Shown here: piece after piece, positions 11,246-23,726 of the stretch
How the letters are laid out: every line of letters begins with the position of its first letter
Position numbering within the stretch: the first letter of the stretch is position 1
The notes under the pieces: generated by a model
The model's database searches: none
Told to the model about the DNA's origin: nothing
The model's input: only the letters and a program-made list of their open reading frames with translations
DNA from: Climacteris rufus
Lineage: Eukaryota > Chordata > Aves > Passeriformes > Climacteridae
DNA length: 64,000 nucleotides
NCBI GenBank assembly: GCA_013398175.1
Contig: VZRZ01006776.1
Coordinates: 522,525-586,524, forward strand
Direction: 5' to 3'
Translations under genes and position numbers: made by a program

Positions 11246-14200
11246 CATATAGTCATATAATAGTCATACCTATTATATTCGGTCACGCTCTGACAGGGAA
11301 GGTTTGTCACTGACACCTGACAATGAGAACCCGTCTTTGGCAACAAAGCTAATGTGGCTGATCCTTCTCTCAGGGGTCTAAAGCAAGGCTAAAAGCTGAT
11401 CTTGGGCCCTCCTAGCAGGTTTCTGGGGACATGATGCTACATGAGGCAAACCAGCAGCAGCACACAGGACACAAACACTGAGAAACAACCTGAGTGCCAG
11501 GCCATCAGCTGGAGCAAGGAGGTGTTGCTTCATTAACTTCAATGAAGCTCTTCAGATCTTTGAATTGGGAGTTAATTTTCAAATTCTGCTATATCCTGAA
11601 TTGTACAATGGAGAATGCAAAGAGGTCCAATCCATGGGTTCTTGGACTTCAGACTAAACTTGCAAGGGTAGATAAAACACAGCCAAAGGAGTCTTACAGT
11701 AGCAAACCCAGGAAAAGGGAATCCTTTTGCTCAGCAACAAGACAGCTGACTTAGGGAAAGTGCAGTACCTGACTTGAGTTCAAATCTTTGTGTTTAATTA
11801 AACTGTTTCAATGAAAACTGTATCCAGGCTAACAGAAAGGTATGGGGTACAAACTGAAAGTTATGATGTTAGATTTATCTTAATTCGCATAATACATATG
11901 CTAGATGAATAATGGTTCAGATACTTTCAGTAAGTTTGATTAATTAAGTGGCCTAATGACATTCTACTGTTTCTTAAAGCTTGACTTTGTTTCAGAGCTA
12001 ACAGAAGAAGAGGAGAGAACTCACACTGTCTAACATCTTGGCTACATTACAAGTCAGTTGCAAATGCAACATACAACTCAAACCCATACAACTGAGTTGC
12101 AATTATGCAAGCAAACACTACTAATTGTATAATGATACGTAAATTGCTGAGGTACAGTGACATTCATTTGTGCTCAAGGATACAAGTAGCAATAAAATTA
12201 TGTCAAAATATGTAATTTTAGTGTACAACTGGACACAGAGCTGAAAGAGAGTTAATAAGTCCTTAATTAGTATCAAACTAAGCTGAGTTATTGCTTCTTA
12301 CCATTAAAAATTGAACACTCACAAAATCAGTCATTACTTTTCCTTCTGTACACTTCAAAGCCAGTAGTCTACAGAGTGCTTTGAATGTAATTGTTATTAC
12401 TTAGTGGAACTCAAACACCTATCATGCTTATTCTATTTTATTTTTAACCAAAAATAGTGCTTCATTTTGCCTCATGCTTGTGACCACATTTGTGTTTATG
12501 CTTTCAAACAATGTAATTTCTCAACTAGCAGCATCCTCCCCTCTGTGCTATTTGCCTTCATCCATGACAACAGCAAGAGTCCCTGTACAAACACCACATC
12601 GCTTCATGAAAATGACAGTAATGCCCCAAACACTGAGCATTTGCCACATACAGTTTTTCTTAAGTTAAATGATAGTATCTTTCTTCCTATAATTTTGTAA
12701 GCCAAAAATAACAGTTTCTCGCTGAGAAGTCTTGGAGGTCCAAAGCTCCTGAATGTGTAGAAAAATTTGGCTATGATTACAGAAAAAGATCAGACAAAAA
12801 AAAAAAAAGAAAAAAAGAAAGAGAAGTAGAATACTAGCATTAAAGCAAAAAATGCACTTTGGAAAATAAATGTTGAGGATGAAAAGTGCTACCAACACCA
12901 GAAAAATAATATAAAACTAAAATTATTTCAATACTGTGAAAACTCTTGTGACAGAAAATCCAAATATTGTCTTCTAAGATTTTTACATCAACCTTTTCCT
13001 TCTGATCTGCAAGCTATCCTAAATTTTCAGTATTCTCTTGCAGATCACCCTACTAGGAAAGATCCTCTGTCCTGACTGGGAAGAAATAATTGTTAACTGC
13101 ATAGAACAAAACAACTCTTCCATTACGATGTTCTAATTAGGAGCGATCAGGTAATGAATTAGATGTAGAATCAAACAAGCTGTGGAGAATTTAAATGAGC
13201 TGTTTTCTCAACTGGATTCAAAGTCATCAACAGCTGAATGAAAATGTGTTATTCCAAACCAGGTGCAGAGGCATGGAGCCCTCAGCACATAAAAAATATC
13301 TGAGGGGTAGTTAGTGGTTCAAGGCATCTGTGTCCCCTTCTGAGCCAGAAGTCCTGCAGTCACCTGCAGAGGTGGATGATTCTGGCTTACTGGATATGAG
13401 TCTGTGAAGTGAGGGAAGAAATGAAATAAAGGGGTATATTGATCATGAATATGTTCTATCTGTCCATTTCTGCCAGATTTGCTATAAATCCCTGGCAGAT
13501 GGTGAGGCTTGCCTTGCCAGCACATAACTTAAGAGCCTCTAGCAATATAAACAGGATTTATCTGACCATGGAGGTAAACTGTGTCCTACATTCTTTTAGG
13601 ATTCAATAGCACTTAGCTAGTGCCAAGTGACACCATTTGTACCTAGTAGGTGTTTGATGGCTAAATGGAAGGAACAGATAAACAGAATGTACCAGATCAT
13701 TTCCCTGTGGAAATTATATAACTATCGTCTGGCTGTTCTTTAGTCAAAACACGGTGCTGGTATCAGTGGGATCACTAAAAACTAAGTTCTAAGTTGCTTT
13801 TTGAAAGGAATCAGGATGTGGCTCTATTCTAACTAACATAACCCACAAAGAAATGTCTGTCATGAAACAAATGTGCTTAGATGACTGAAGTCAAATCCTG
13901 GTCAAACCTGTGAAACTCTATTAGCTTCAGCAGAGCTATGTGGGAATAAGTGAAAATTACATCTGGGTCTTTGCTGCAAACAGTTCAGATACTTGGGTGG
14001 AATTAAGTTTAGCTCTGGCTTCAGTAGTATGCAATTCCACTAAGTAAGGCAGAAAAGAGTTCAGCCTTTTGTTATGAAATAGCTGCATGTGAACACCCAT
14101 CTGTTGCTACCAAACTCTAAACACAACTGTGTTTTGTTGATGTTTTAATTCATATGTACTGTTGTGATGTGCAACAGCATTCCCCTCAAATTGTTGCTAT

Positions 14201-16159
14201 GATTAAGGAGAAGCCTGCCATGGTTCTAGGTTTGAATTGGGAAGCTGCTCTGTGAATAATAGCGCCAATGGATTGGGAAACAGTAATATTGTCTGATGCT
14301 GTGCATGAGGAACATGGCCAGCTGGAGAAGCTTTGAAGCTGTCTGAGTAGGAGAATGAAGTATTATAATTAGTCTGGAAAATAAAGACAGTCTGAGTAAA
14401 AAATGCTATCATGCCTAATAATTTCTGTTGTATTTTTATTAGGTATCATTGAAATCTGGAGGAAAGCAAAGACAAGTATTCTCTAAAGGACAGAGGCTGC
14501 TGTCCTTCTTGATAAAAAGCCTCTACAGACTTCTTAGGCATTTCAAGTTAAAAGAGTTGATAGGATAGAGATTTGCTCTGCCTCTGCTCTGTGTTTGGTG
14601 ATAGGCAACAGAAGAGTTAACAGCAGAAACCTCTTACAGAGGAAATAATGCTGATTCAGCCACATCACTTCTGAATTATGCATAAACAACTTAATTATGT
14701 TGAAATCACACATGATGTTTTGCTCTTGCCTCTACCACAAGCAGTAGAGACCACCCAATTCAACATTCCACTTGGGCTGAACGTATGGATATTTGAAAGA
14801 CGTCATGAAACAATTTAACATTACATGCTTTTCAGAACACATGCCTCTGTGATAATGACACTGGGCAAATATTGGTTATGGGATGGTATGAGCGAGTGGG
14901 AAGCTGCCTTTGGTGATATATGCCGTAAAGAAGAGGTAAGTCTGAAGTACTGGTCTGTGAAATTCAGAAAATAACCAAAACTTTTCGGGTCATATACTGA
15001 AACAGGCTGGAGTGAATAGAAGCTTATGAGGATGATAGGGAGTGAGGAGATCACAACAGCAGATTATGTGAAAAGCAAAACTTTATTTAAAAAGCCATTG
15101 CATTAGAAATAATGATAGGTCATACATGGTTAATAAATGAACAGTCAAAACAGAGACATAAATCACACTTTCCACTTACCATAAAGTTCATGTGTATGTT
15201 TTCAGTGTCTCTCACTAATAAAATCTAACAACCTTCAGTGCTGGAAAATATAAGAAAAAAAAAAAAAAAGAATGGAATGTGAAATTCAGAAGCAGCACTT
15301 TATAAGAAACAGTAACTACTTGAAGAACCACTAAAACATTTAAAAATTGTAAGCCTTATATATTTAGGGCTTTATTTTTTTGGACTGCAAATGTGAAAGT
15401 GAGAATAGAGCTACAGAAAAAGAAAACCCAAACAAACAAAAAAACCCCAGTTCAGACTACAAATTCATCCTGAAATGTTCTATAACACTTGAGAATCATA
15501 TAGGAAAGATATGGAGACATTTTCTTTAAGGTGATTCAGAATTGGGGTAGGAAACTGGCCTTGACATTTAGAGAGGCTACTGCTGTTACAGTATTGAGGA
15601 TGAGCTACCATTGGAATTTGCCTTAGACAATAATAAGAACTACACATCATCTGTGCTAAAGGATTTAATGAGATTCTCAGATGAAAGGAAGATCTTATAT
15701 ATATCAACAATGTCATAATAGTGTAGTTTTAGCTGCTAGTTAACCTACCAGCTTGTCTCTCACTGCTACAGCTATATCACATTTGTCTGAGAAATGTACT
15801 ACTTTTCTTGACAAATCTTGCATGCTTTAGGTAAGACATGCAGTGGTTTCCTCATGTTTGCAAACACTAGCTATATTTAATCATGCAAGAAAGACTAATT
15901 CCCTGCCACTCTGCGTTAGTTATGTACATCTCAGCTTTTGTAATGAATTATGTGATTGCTGTAACATTTTTCATATCTTCTCTCTGAATCAGTTTGTACT
16001 TTAATGGCCACACAGACTTCTCTTTACATCTTCCTTCTCAAGGAGTCGGTGGGGAGGCTTTGTAGTTCCACATCTGTTTTTACACATTCTTCTTTTTCAT
16101 ATCCAAGAACATATGCATTAAAAAAAAGAGGGTGAAAAAAGGAAAATAAATCACTTTTT
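11246..16159. other. unique AT-rich sequence
   Basis: No gene or repeat family recognised. Contains poly-A runs near 12795 and 15255, and an A/C-rich stretch near 15422-15450 of the CCCAAACAAACAAAAAAACCCC kind, commonly seen as low-complexity DNA in bird genomes. Confidence 0.5.
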
Positions 16160-16235
16160 GTCTCTCTCTCCCTTCCTGTTCTCCCTGTTACCCAAGTTCC
16201 CTCCCTTCCCTTCCCTTCCCTTCCCTTCCCTCCTA
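16160..16235. repeat. pyrimidine-rich microsatellite, (TTCCC)n core
   Basis: A tract almost free of purines. It starts with a CT run and becomes regular TTCCC units from about 16201 to 16233. The minus-strand reading frame across it is low-complexity Gly/Arg/Glu and not a gene. Confidence 0.9.
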
Positions 16236-19200
16236 TCATCCAAATGATCCAACTGTCAATAATCATGTTCTGGCATTTTTATATACATATGTCTTATGGA
16301 TTAACTCCTATATCTTGCTCAGATTTTTTAAACAGACCAAATGCTCATTTCTGCAGAAAATGGTGATGTTGTTGAAGATGCATTTTTCTATAACACAAAG
16401 AATAGGATTTAGCTGAAGGATAGTGGACTGCTGCCCTATGAACTCACCTAGTACAATGCGCATGAGTTCAGGACAGAAGGCATTCAGGCAATGTGATGGC
16501 ATGCTCTTAAGCCACAACTCATTTTTCCTTAGCAACATTATAGATGTGCCCAACCCTATCTTTATTGAAATAAATTCTAGCTGAAATGTCAATGACATTT
16601 TAGTTTGCTATACAGAGATTTCTGATTTCTTCTGTAGCCTCTAAATATATATCTCTTTTTGCTTAAAAGTTATTATTTTCTAATAAAAAATCCCAGTCAT
16701 GTTTTTTGTGAGTGTCAGCATGCAGCAGTAGTTTTTGAGACTGGCTTCAAATCCATTAAAAACAATGAAGACTGTAGAGCGTTTTTTGTAGCATGGGCTC
16801 CAACTTCATCAGTGTATCCAAGAGGGATGTGTCTCTCCAGATACATCTATATATACAAAAAGGGGAATGTTTTTACCCAACCTTTTTCTTCAACACTTTC
16901 AGCAAGTAGTTATGGTTGGCTCCCCAGATCAACATACCTGTGGATGTCATTCTTCAGTGGATCACACACCTCTGTTCACGGACACACACATATTTCTTCA
17001 TTGAATAGATTATGTCTAAAAGCCAAGCATTGCCATGCTTGGTTGCCAAGGATTTAGCTAGAAAAACCTTAATGACATGATTGAACAATGTTGGATAAAA
17101 ATCCCCAAACAGCAGAAGACCCGATAGCCCCTTTTTTTTTTTGCCATTTCTGCTTTTTTATGATGTGCTGTCCATAGCCATAGTCTTTCAGTTATATGTT
17201 AAGCATTTATTAATAAGACCATTTTGCCTGCTTCTTGCTTCTTCACAGGACATTTAATCATATATTCATGTGTGTTTATCCATATAGTAGCTAGTAATGG
17301 TGCTTGATGATGAAAAATTCTTGAATTAGCAAAGGAAACATAAAACCCATGAATTTTGACTGAAGAGCAGTGGTAGGAATAATGCTAATATAACTGAGTT
17401 TGCTCTCAGATAATGGAGAAAAAACCATTTAGAAGACAAGGAAACAAAGTAGGTTTGGGGTTTTTTTAATGTACATGAAAATGTAAATGAATAAGTAAAT
17501 GCAAACTGTATAATACACCCCCCTGCAGCCTCCCCTTCTTGACTTGACATGATAATTTAGTCAAAACAGAGATGTTGTTTATGTAATTTTGCTACTGGAT
17601 CTAAAAGAATGAAAGTGAAGAATTGAAATGCAACTTGAAAGAAACTGTGTGCATCTTTCTCCTCAATGCTCTTATGTTAATAGACTTCCACTGACTTAAA
17701 CAGCTTTCCTGAAAAATTGTGTGCCAAGCAGAAAAGAGAAGAACCAGAACTACTATTCCTTAGAGATATCTTTGCCTGTTCTTTTTAATGGGAATAGTGT
17801 TCAAGTAATTTTGTCTCTTTCATTGAAGAACAAGAAGTGGTAACAAATTTTTATTAATATTAAATTGTGCATCTCTCAAAATCACAATCCCCATTTTACA
17901 TAGCCCCTCCAATGAGAACAGTACAAATTACCTTTTTGCTATCAAGCTCACCTATGCTCTGTGAATCTAGATTTTAACAGCATGTTGAAAAATCAGTGAA
18001 GAGGTGCAAATATTTTGCTCCATACTTATCTTTCTCACAGTAAGATTTTAAAACAAAACCAGTACACATTAAGACCACTAACTGAAAATGCAGTGTAAGG
18101 ATCAGAAAGTGGTGATCTCCTTTAAGGAGTGAAGAGAAATGCAAAGTCTTAGAAAAAAAATAGATTACATACAGAGAAAAAGAGAAGACAACTTTCTGAC
18201 ATCATTGGGGTTAAATGCTACACAGGGTGGAGCACAGTAGTATGACACAGACAATCCATATCTCCAACAGCAGTTTAGATGGCTTACAAGCAGCAGGGCA
18301 GCAAGGCTGGAGGCTGTGCCTGAGGTAGGGCTAGTCCTGGATAGATGCAAAATCTGAGGTGTGGGATAACACAGTCTAAATGTCATAGAGTCCACACACT
18401 GAACCTGTTTCCACAAATTAACATATTTTTAAGCATCCAGTGAAACACAATATCTTAACCTCCATATATTAGCTTACAGTAATTTTGAGTTCAATGAATA
18501 TCCTAGCTCAGACCTTCACTGATACTAAGTATCTGTTATTTCATGGAAATTTTTCTGTATATCCAAGTATACTTTTCATATTGAAACCGAAGCTAAAATT
18601 TCTGTTCATCAGTGAAATCATATGCATGGTCATATTCAGTAGATACACCACTAAGAGTGTGACAAAAATATAGAAGTGCATCTTAACTCTCTGTTTTATA
18701 CTCACAAAACATGTTCCTCTTTTCTTGAGGGAAGCACTTCAATCATGGGTTCTGAATTACTTACAAAATAATATTTATCTATTCCCAGTCTTGGTATACT
18801 GTTTCCTCAAAGCCTGAAAAAAACACTGGGAAATTGCAACTGTTGTGACTGGGCTGAAAATTAGCTGTGAGAAAAGGGATTTTGCCAGGGGAGGTCACAA
18901 CACCAGTAGGTGTTTTTTTGCAAGCTATATAATGACTAATTGTTCCAAATAGCATTTAAGAGTCAACTCTACATAGAGCAGTTCATAAAAGGTGACCTGT
19001 AAAGAAGGTTGTACTTTATCCTCCTAAGTTACTGGAACTTTGAAATGTAGTTCAGGATATGGCCACCTGATATCAGTAAGACCATAATGTCTGGTATCAG
19101 TATACTGATTCACAGTCTCAAATGTGAATCTTTTTTACATTGGTGTGCCAGCTAATCAAAAGAGACAGAATCCAGAAAAAATGACCAACAGTTGTGACTC

Positions 19201-20411
19201 AGAAAGCCAAATGAGTTTGGACACTGGAAATGCCAATATCGCAAATATGATGTGATACGGCTACTCAAAATAAATTCCAAATACAAATTTGATTTTGAAT
19301 TAGAAAAAAATGAGCTTCATTGAATTCTGTAACCATTGCATTTATTTCTGATTTATTTTGGAAAGAAAAAGACGTTTTTTGACTGTGTACAAAACTGGAA
19401 CTCAGCTTCTTGCTCTAAATGTCCACTAGAGATAGGATTTCCTAAAGAGAGTTTATTAATTAATCTTTAATTGAGACAATTTTATTTCCATTGTTTGCAC
19501 TGCATGTTCCTGAAGACACTCTGGATCAATTACTTAAAAACAAAATTAGGGGAAACAATGCTAATTTAATATTATTAGCAGCTAATTAAGACATCTGTTC
19601 AAAAGAATTTTAACAAACGAGCCTAACAAGTTCAGTACCATTCCCACCAAAACTGTTAATCTGTGAATGTCAGAGGTGGGGGTGTTTCAAGCAACTTTGG
19701 CAGATGGCCAGTTGCTTCACCAGGCTGAAAATATTAAGAGAACCAAAGGTTGGTTGAAGTGAAGCACTTGTCAAAATAGAAGCTGCACTCAAATTTTCAC
19801 AAATGTGCAAGTGGAAGGCATTGAAGAATCAGTCCTTCCATCTGCACATGTATAAATATTGTCTCATCTGGCAATCCCAGGAATTTGGGAGAGTCATTTG
19901 AACTGGTTAAACAAATACATTCTTTAGCAGAGAAGCATTTATGACTTTCTTTGAAATGAATTGCAGTTTTACACTGATTTACTTCGCAAAACGCAGGAAG
20001 AGTTTTGGGCTGCAATCTTCTTGCACTGATTGTTCCACAATGCCATGACATAATGTTTGTCACAACCTTCCCTTTAAACTGGCATCGGTGTTCCTGTTCC
20101 AGAGGTTTGTGATTTTCCAAGCAACCTGTGTGACAATGCAAAGAGGAACATGCATTCCTGCAAGGCCCTTACAGCTGTCATTTTGTATTTAAGACTTATA
20201 AATGAGGGAAGGTATCACTGAAACCAGATGTGCCATGAAGAAATATAAGATAGATATTACTGCCTGTGGTATTTGTGCTCAAAACCCTTCAAACACCAAA
20301 ATTACTCTTTTTAGTGGGAAAAAAGGCAGGGTGCATTTCGTCAAGTAGCACCTTAATTCACCTTATAACTTGTTCAGTCTTTTTTATAGTACTACCATTG
20401 TTATTACCCAT
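16236..20411. other. unique AT-rich sequence
   Basis: No gene or repeat family recognised. The section 19440-19610 has several TAATTA/TTAATTAA words and looks like a possible conserved regulatory element (see findings). The 114-codon minus-strand frame at 19797-20141 is judged a chance ORF. Confidence 0.5.
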
Positions 20412-20444
20412 NAGACATATATATATATATATATGTATATATAA
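20412..20444. repeat. (AT)n microsatellite with an ambiguous base
   Basis: One N at 20412 is followed within a few bases by an alternating AT/TATG tract to about 20444. The unknown base at the edge of the repeat suggests the assembly is uncertain here. Confidence 0.85.
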
Positions 20445-20540
20445 TGTGTTCTGAAAAAATTACACATAATTTAAAGAGGATAGCAAGAATAATAAAATAT
20501 TTCCAGGACATTAATAATGATTTCTTTTCTTATTGTCTTG

Positions 20541-20577
20541 GTTTTTTTTTTTTTTTTTCNNNNNNNNNNNNNTTTTT
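20541..20577. repeat. poly-T tract with a 13-base gap
   Basis: A run of about 17 T ends in a C at 20559, then 13 N (20560-20572), then five more T. This is an assembly gap inside a homopolymer, so its true length is unknown. Confidence 0.95.
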
Positions 20578-23458
20578 GTCCCAGAAAATAAAGGAACTCT
20601 TTTACTTAAAACAGACTTTGAGAAACACAAACTAAAAGCAGCAGAGTAAAAACCATTTACAAAACTTGAAATGGCTGATGATAGATCACAGGCCTCAGTT
20701 TAATTGCATCTGTATCTACTATCTGTTACATTAGTGGAAATATGGAAAACTTAACTCTGAGGTCAAATGTTGTTCAGTCTCACAGCAACAAAAACCCTCT
20801 GGTACATTCTACAGCTGCTTGCACTATAGATGTTTTTAAGACAGTGGTGCATGAGCTATGGGGGTAATATGAAATAAGAAAGGAATCGTTTTTCCCTCTT
20901 TCTATAAATCATGTTTTTACAGTTCAGAAGAAATTACAAATAAAGTAGAAAAGAAATAGTAGCAAACTTTTCTGTAGATGGTACATTGCTTGAGAAGAAC
21001 TGGGCAGTACATAGTATTTTAATGCAGAGAGTGAAACTTTAAAGGATGTTTGCCTTAATCTTTTCCCCCACTCAGCTCTTAGGTTGCTCAGCACCAGTAG
21101 TTTTTCAGTTGTGTCCAGAAGAAAAGAAAAAGTCCCCTTGGAAGCATTGTCCTTCACACTTGATGAATGAGCAAAAGAACAAATGCCCAATGGATTTTCT
21201 CTTACTTTCTAGTTATTGTTTGATGGAAACATCTGGTTGGAAGTCCTAAGACTTCCTGGAGCACAGAAGCTCCTAGACTGCAAAACAAGGGGGCTCAACC
21301 TGTTCTCATTTCTGGAAAGGATGCCCGTAAGTGCCCACAGGGTAGAACTTGAAACAGAACACTTGAGGTTTGCTCTGTAATCCTGCTGCTAAACACAACT
21401 TAGAAATGAGTGTGATGCCATAGAGTACAGTTAGTACGTAGTGAATGTTTTGGTTTTTTTTGCCAAGGTTCAGCCTTGCATTGGTTGTATAAATTTCTGT
21501 ACCCTTTACTTGCATCGTAGATTAGAGTGTCCAGGAAAATGAAACTATTGCAAATCATCAAGATAGTATGAGAAAACATTATTAAAGCAATTATGACTAC
21601 AATATTTAAATGGTTATACAGGGATTAATGATGCAATATCTTGCAATATTCTGCAATATTCTTATTAGCTGAACTTAGCTGTACATTCCTAAGGATTTTT
21701 TTTAAATAAAAGAACAATATTTATTTTTAATAAACTACATTTACATTTAATTGTTTAACCCCCCCAGTGACAATATTCTATGAAACTGCTGTCAGTAACA
21801 ACTTCCATATATGAAGATTTTTGTTTGTTTTCATATTTGCTCAAAATGTACTGAAGAGATGTTATTCATACTTACCTTTGACATAATTTTTTCATAATTT
21901 CAAATATCTTTGAGTTTTTACCTTCAGTGGTTCACATGCATTCAACTCAGTGACTAAATTCTGCTCAGTGCTCTGCTAATAACTGTCATACAATCTGTTT
22001 ACTTTATCAGTTTCAATTTGCTAAAAATCTAATTGGAGATGTTGTGATAGTATTGTGTTACTGAGATGCAATTTTAATTAAGAAGCTTTTTTTTTCTAAG
22101 GCTTTGCAGTTCCTGTTCCTGACATGAAGCACTATATGAGAACACTTTTTACTTCTGAAAAGAAATTTGAATCCTGCTATACCTGTTGAACAATGAGAAG
22201 ATAATTTAGTCCTTTAAGACATGTTTTGACAAAGCACCTCTTGTAAAAGCAATATGCCTTGTGAAATGGCACATAGCAACGGCAGAGGAACTTGACTCCC
22301 CATACATCTTCCATATCTGTACTATTTATATAGACAGAAACAAATCAAGAAATATGACTTATTGTGAGGATACGTGGACTGGTTGTTTCAAAATTTTAAA
22401 AGAAACTGTGAAAAGAAAGTGAAAAGGAATCCAAGTCAGATAAAAGAGAAATAACTTCTTTCTTATTAGGTGAAATGCTAATGAAGACAGACTATAGGTA
22501 AATAGTTTCCTTTTAATTTATATTCTGTTTCTTTTTTATGATTTGTGCTTATTTCACGTAAGAAGCATAACATGAGCCATAGGGAGCCATATTCTATATA
22601 AGAGGAGAAAGAGATTTTCACTTGTAATAACCTCATCCAATGCATTCAAAATGTTTTTACTCAGCAATTCTGGCAATAATAAAAGCAGAAATAATGTTTT
22701 AGTTACAGAGTACAATAACTTAGTGATTTTGTCTAAAACTGCCACATTGTGATTGTTCAATTACATTGCTCCTTCTTTGCATGTCGGGATACAAATGAGC
22801 CAAGTTTTGCTATGGGTGCTTTGTTGTTTTTTTTTTTTAATACATGTTCCATGTGTATCCCAGAGCATAGACAACTGTGAATCATTAACGTGACTCATTC
22901 CCATGGCAATACAATGAAGAATAGATTGGTTTCAGTCTAAGAAAAAAGGCATGGAGTCATATATGGTGTTAACAGAAAAAAAAAAAAACAAAACAACTTG
23001 GTAGCTTGCAACAGATTCTCTGCCTTGCTGAGCTGGAGAATTAACATCTGGGGCAGATGACCACAGGTCCCTTCAGAATGTGGAATCACTCAGAGTGATC
23101 AAGATTGTAGCAGGGATCTTCCCACACACAGAAGAATTTCAAATGGCTCTGGGTGGAGCTTTTCAAAACTGTGGAACACAACGTTCATTTCTACAAAATG
23201 TTCACATAAAAATTTCTGGGATATGAATTTTCAGCAGAGTCCATTGTGCGACAGATACACGTCAGAAACAGAGGTATAATCACATCTTTCAACTTGGCTT
23301 TCATGTAGACTTACTTCCATTTCAGCTGCAGCCCTGTGGAACAAGTAATACTCAAATCTTCCATGCAAAAGGAGGTTCCATGTTGCCCATTTTTCACTGT
23401 AAAATAGCTAGTTTTCTCTGTTAGACAGTCTCAAAGACGATTTTTGTAAACATAGCTA
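20578..23458. other. unique AT-rich sequence
   Basis: No gene or repeat family recognised apart from a 10-bp tandem repeat near 21640 and A/T runs near 22980. Confidence 0.5.
21632..21661. repeat. three-copy 10-bp tandem repeat
   Basis: Units TGCAATATCT, TGCAATATTC and TGCAATATTC lie end to end. The last two are identical and the first differs at its last two bases. Confidence 0.9.
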
Positions 23459-23712
23459 TGTTATTGTAAAAATTATCTTTTTACATTCCTTTCCCATGGA
23501 CACAAATCCTTTTGACGGACACTTCTTTTAACCAATATAGTTAAAGACGGAAATGTTAACTCTCTCCAATGATCTGTGATTTCAAAAAGTGTATATAAGA
23601 ATTAAACGAAAGGGGTTTCCCCCCTTTTCCGCCCTTGCTCTGAACGCAACTCGAACTCCAGCTCTCATTATTTCTGCGTCTCGACTGATTACCGGGATAA
23701 GCCGTAATAACA
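23459..23712 (+). mobile_element. candidate short LTR (endogenous retrovirus)
   Basis: The block begins TGTTATTG and ends CGTAATAACA, giving a 7-bp terminal inverted repeat with the TG...CA ends required by retroviral integrases. Inside, in the right order, are a promoter-like GTATATAAGA at 23591 and, downstream, a GC-richer R/U5-like stretch of about 110 bp (CCGCCCTTGCTCTGAACG, CTGCGTCTCGACTGATTAC) that stands out from the AT-rich surroundings. No clear target-site duplication flanks these ends (AGCTA versus GGCAT), so either a boundary is wrong, the flank has decayed, or adjacent internal sequence remains. At 254 bp it is short for an avian LTR. The family is not identified. Confidence 0.5.
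23591..23606 (+). promoter_or_regulatory. TATA box of the candidate LTR
   Basis: GTATATAAGA is followed directly by ATTAAA, a variant poly(A) hexamer. The TATA lies about 120 bp before the proposed LTR end, where a U3/R junction would be expected. Confidence 0.5.
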
Positions 23713-23726
23713 GGCATCCCGGTAAT
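23688..23726. repeat. 11-bp perfect inverted repeat at the LTR edge
   Basis: ATTACCGGGAT (23688-23698) and ATCCCGGTAAT (23716-23726) are exact reverse complements with a 17-base spacer. Inside the spacer GCC (23701-23703) and GGC (23713-23715) can extend the stem past an AA bulge, leaving a 9-base loop. The proposed LTR end at 23712 falls inside the structure. Confidence 0.85.

Noticed and set aside
16659..17057. 132-codon plus-strand frame
   Set aside because: No domain; AT-rich hydrophobic composition typical of random frames.
19797..20141. 114-codon Cys/His-containing minus-strand frame
   Set aside because: Cysteines and histidines are not spaced like any zinc-binding motif I know; judged chance.
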